From Planctomycetaceae bacterium (GTDB lineage Bacteria; Planctomycetota; Planctomycetia; Pirellulales; Thermoguttaceae): a stretch of DNA of 15,463 nucleotides. The stretch covers positions 1-15,463 of the forward strand of contig JAITQJ010000025.1 of the NCBI GenBank assembly GCA_031288955.1, written 5' to 3'. The notes below the pieces were generated by a model. The model was not told the origin of the DNA. It was given only the letters and a program-made list of their open reading frames with translations, and searched no databases. Position 1 is the first letter of the stretch, and each line of letters begins with the position of its first letter. Below, in pieces: positions 15,290 to 15,463 of this stretch. A program made the position numbers and the translations under genes.

Positions 15290-15463
15290 ATGTCAAACGA
15301 ACAAGTCCAAAGTGCCGCCGAAAATCAGGCGAAGCCGGCGTGCGGTGCAAAATCGGGCAGCAAAAAATGCTGCCGCTGCCGATGCCTCGGATGTCTGGCA
15401 GTCATCTTCATCGCTGCCGTTCCCTTTTGGTGGTTCTGCCTCCACACAACGCCGCTGCAAATT
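15290..15463 (+). CDS. Cysteine-rich N-terminus of an unknown membrane protein, 3' end missing
   Basis: A frame from ATG 15290 stays open for 58 codons to the window edge. It starts with a polar, charged stretch, then a cysteine cluster (KKCCRCRCLGCL) that leads directly into a hydrophobic segment (AVIFIAAVPFWWFCL), presumably a membrane helix with the basic cysteine-rich end in the cytoplasm. I do not recognise the family. The cysteine cluster next to a membrane helix could bind metal or be palmitoyl-like decoration, but this is speculation. No Shine-Dalgarno is seen; the gap to the ridA remnant is 40 bases and has no clear promoter. Confidence 0.6.
   Translation, partial: MSNEQVQSAAENQAKPACGAKSGSKKCCRCRCLGCLAVIFIAAVPFWWFCLHTTPLQI

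Noticed and set aside
1..15463. Mobile element, CRISPR array, tRNA or rRNA
   Set aside because: No transposase or integrase frame, no regularly spaced repeats and no cloverleaf or rRNA-like sequence could be seen on either strand by eye.

Overview
The window reads as chromosomal DNA of a planctomycete (Planctomycetota, probably Pirellulales or a related group). This rests on family-level recognition, not a database search. The pointers are a secreted multihaem protein built on a hydrazine-synthase-alpha-like (HZS_alpha) propeller with added cytochrome modules and a LamG-type domain, a roughly 600-residue signal peptidase I with a zinc ribbon and beta-sandwich inserted in its catalytic domain, an MFS-PlsC lysophospholipid transporter/acyltransferase fusion, a BatD protein, and a secreted protein with a proline/alanine-rich N-terminal stretch and a cytochrome-c'-like end. 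Base composition is close to even. I see no mobile element, CRISPR array, tRNA or rRNA. Layout, left to right: the 3' part of a cytochrome-c'-like gene (+); a terminator region; the minus-strand pair DUF167 (YggU-like) and inositol-monophosphatase-family gene, overlapping by 14 bases; a compact control region with two promoters facing each other; a plus-strand DUF2357/PD-(D/E)XK nuclease (McrC-like) with no visible McrB partner, closed by a hairpin terminator; then four minus-strand genes, which read from right to left are batD, the MFS-PlsC fusion, lepB and aroF, with gaps of about 50 to 115 bases; a divergent control region at about 11.73-11.83 kb; a 1090-residue plus-strand triheme HZS_alpha-like protein; a 38-codon remnant matching the C-terminal end of RidA; and the first 58 codons of a cysteine-rich membrane protein that runs off the window. 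Functionally it mixes core metabolism (DAHP synthase, inositol-monophosphatase family), envelope biogenesis (signal peptidase, lysophospholipid recycling, BatD), periplasmic redox proteins and one possible restriction-type nuclease. It does not look like a classical defence island or operonic pathway. Promoters are unusually readable: four of them share an extended -10 of the form TGnTATAnT, and most genes lack a clear Shine-Dalgarno sequence. The points most worth a second look are the degenerate adenylate-forming-enzyme tail on the MFS-PlsC protein, the solitary McrC-like nuclease, the multi-insert signal peptidase, the triheme HZS_alpha-like protein, the two symmetric promoter regions, and the ridA remnant.
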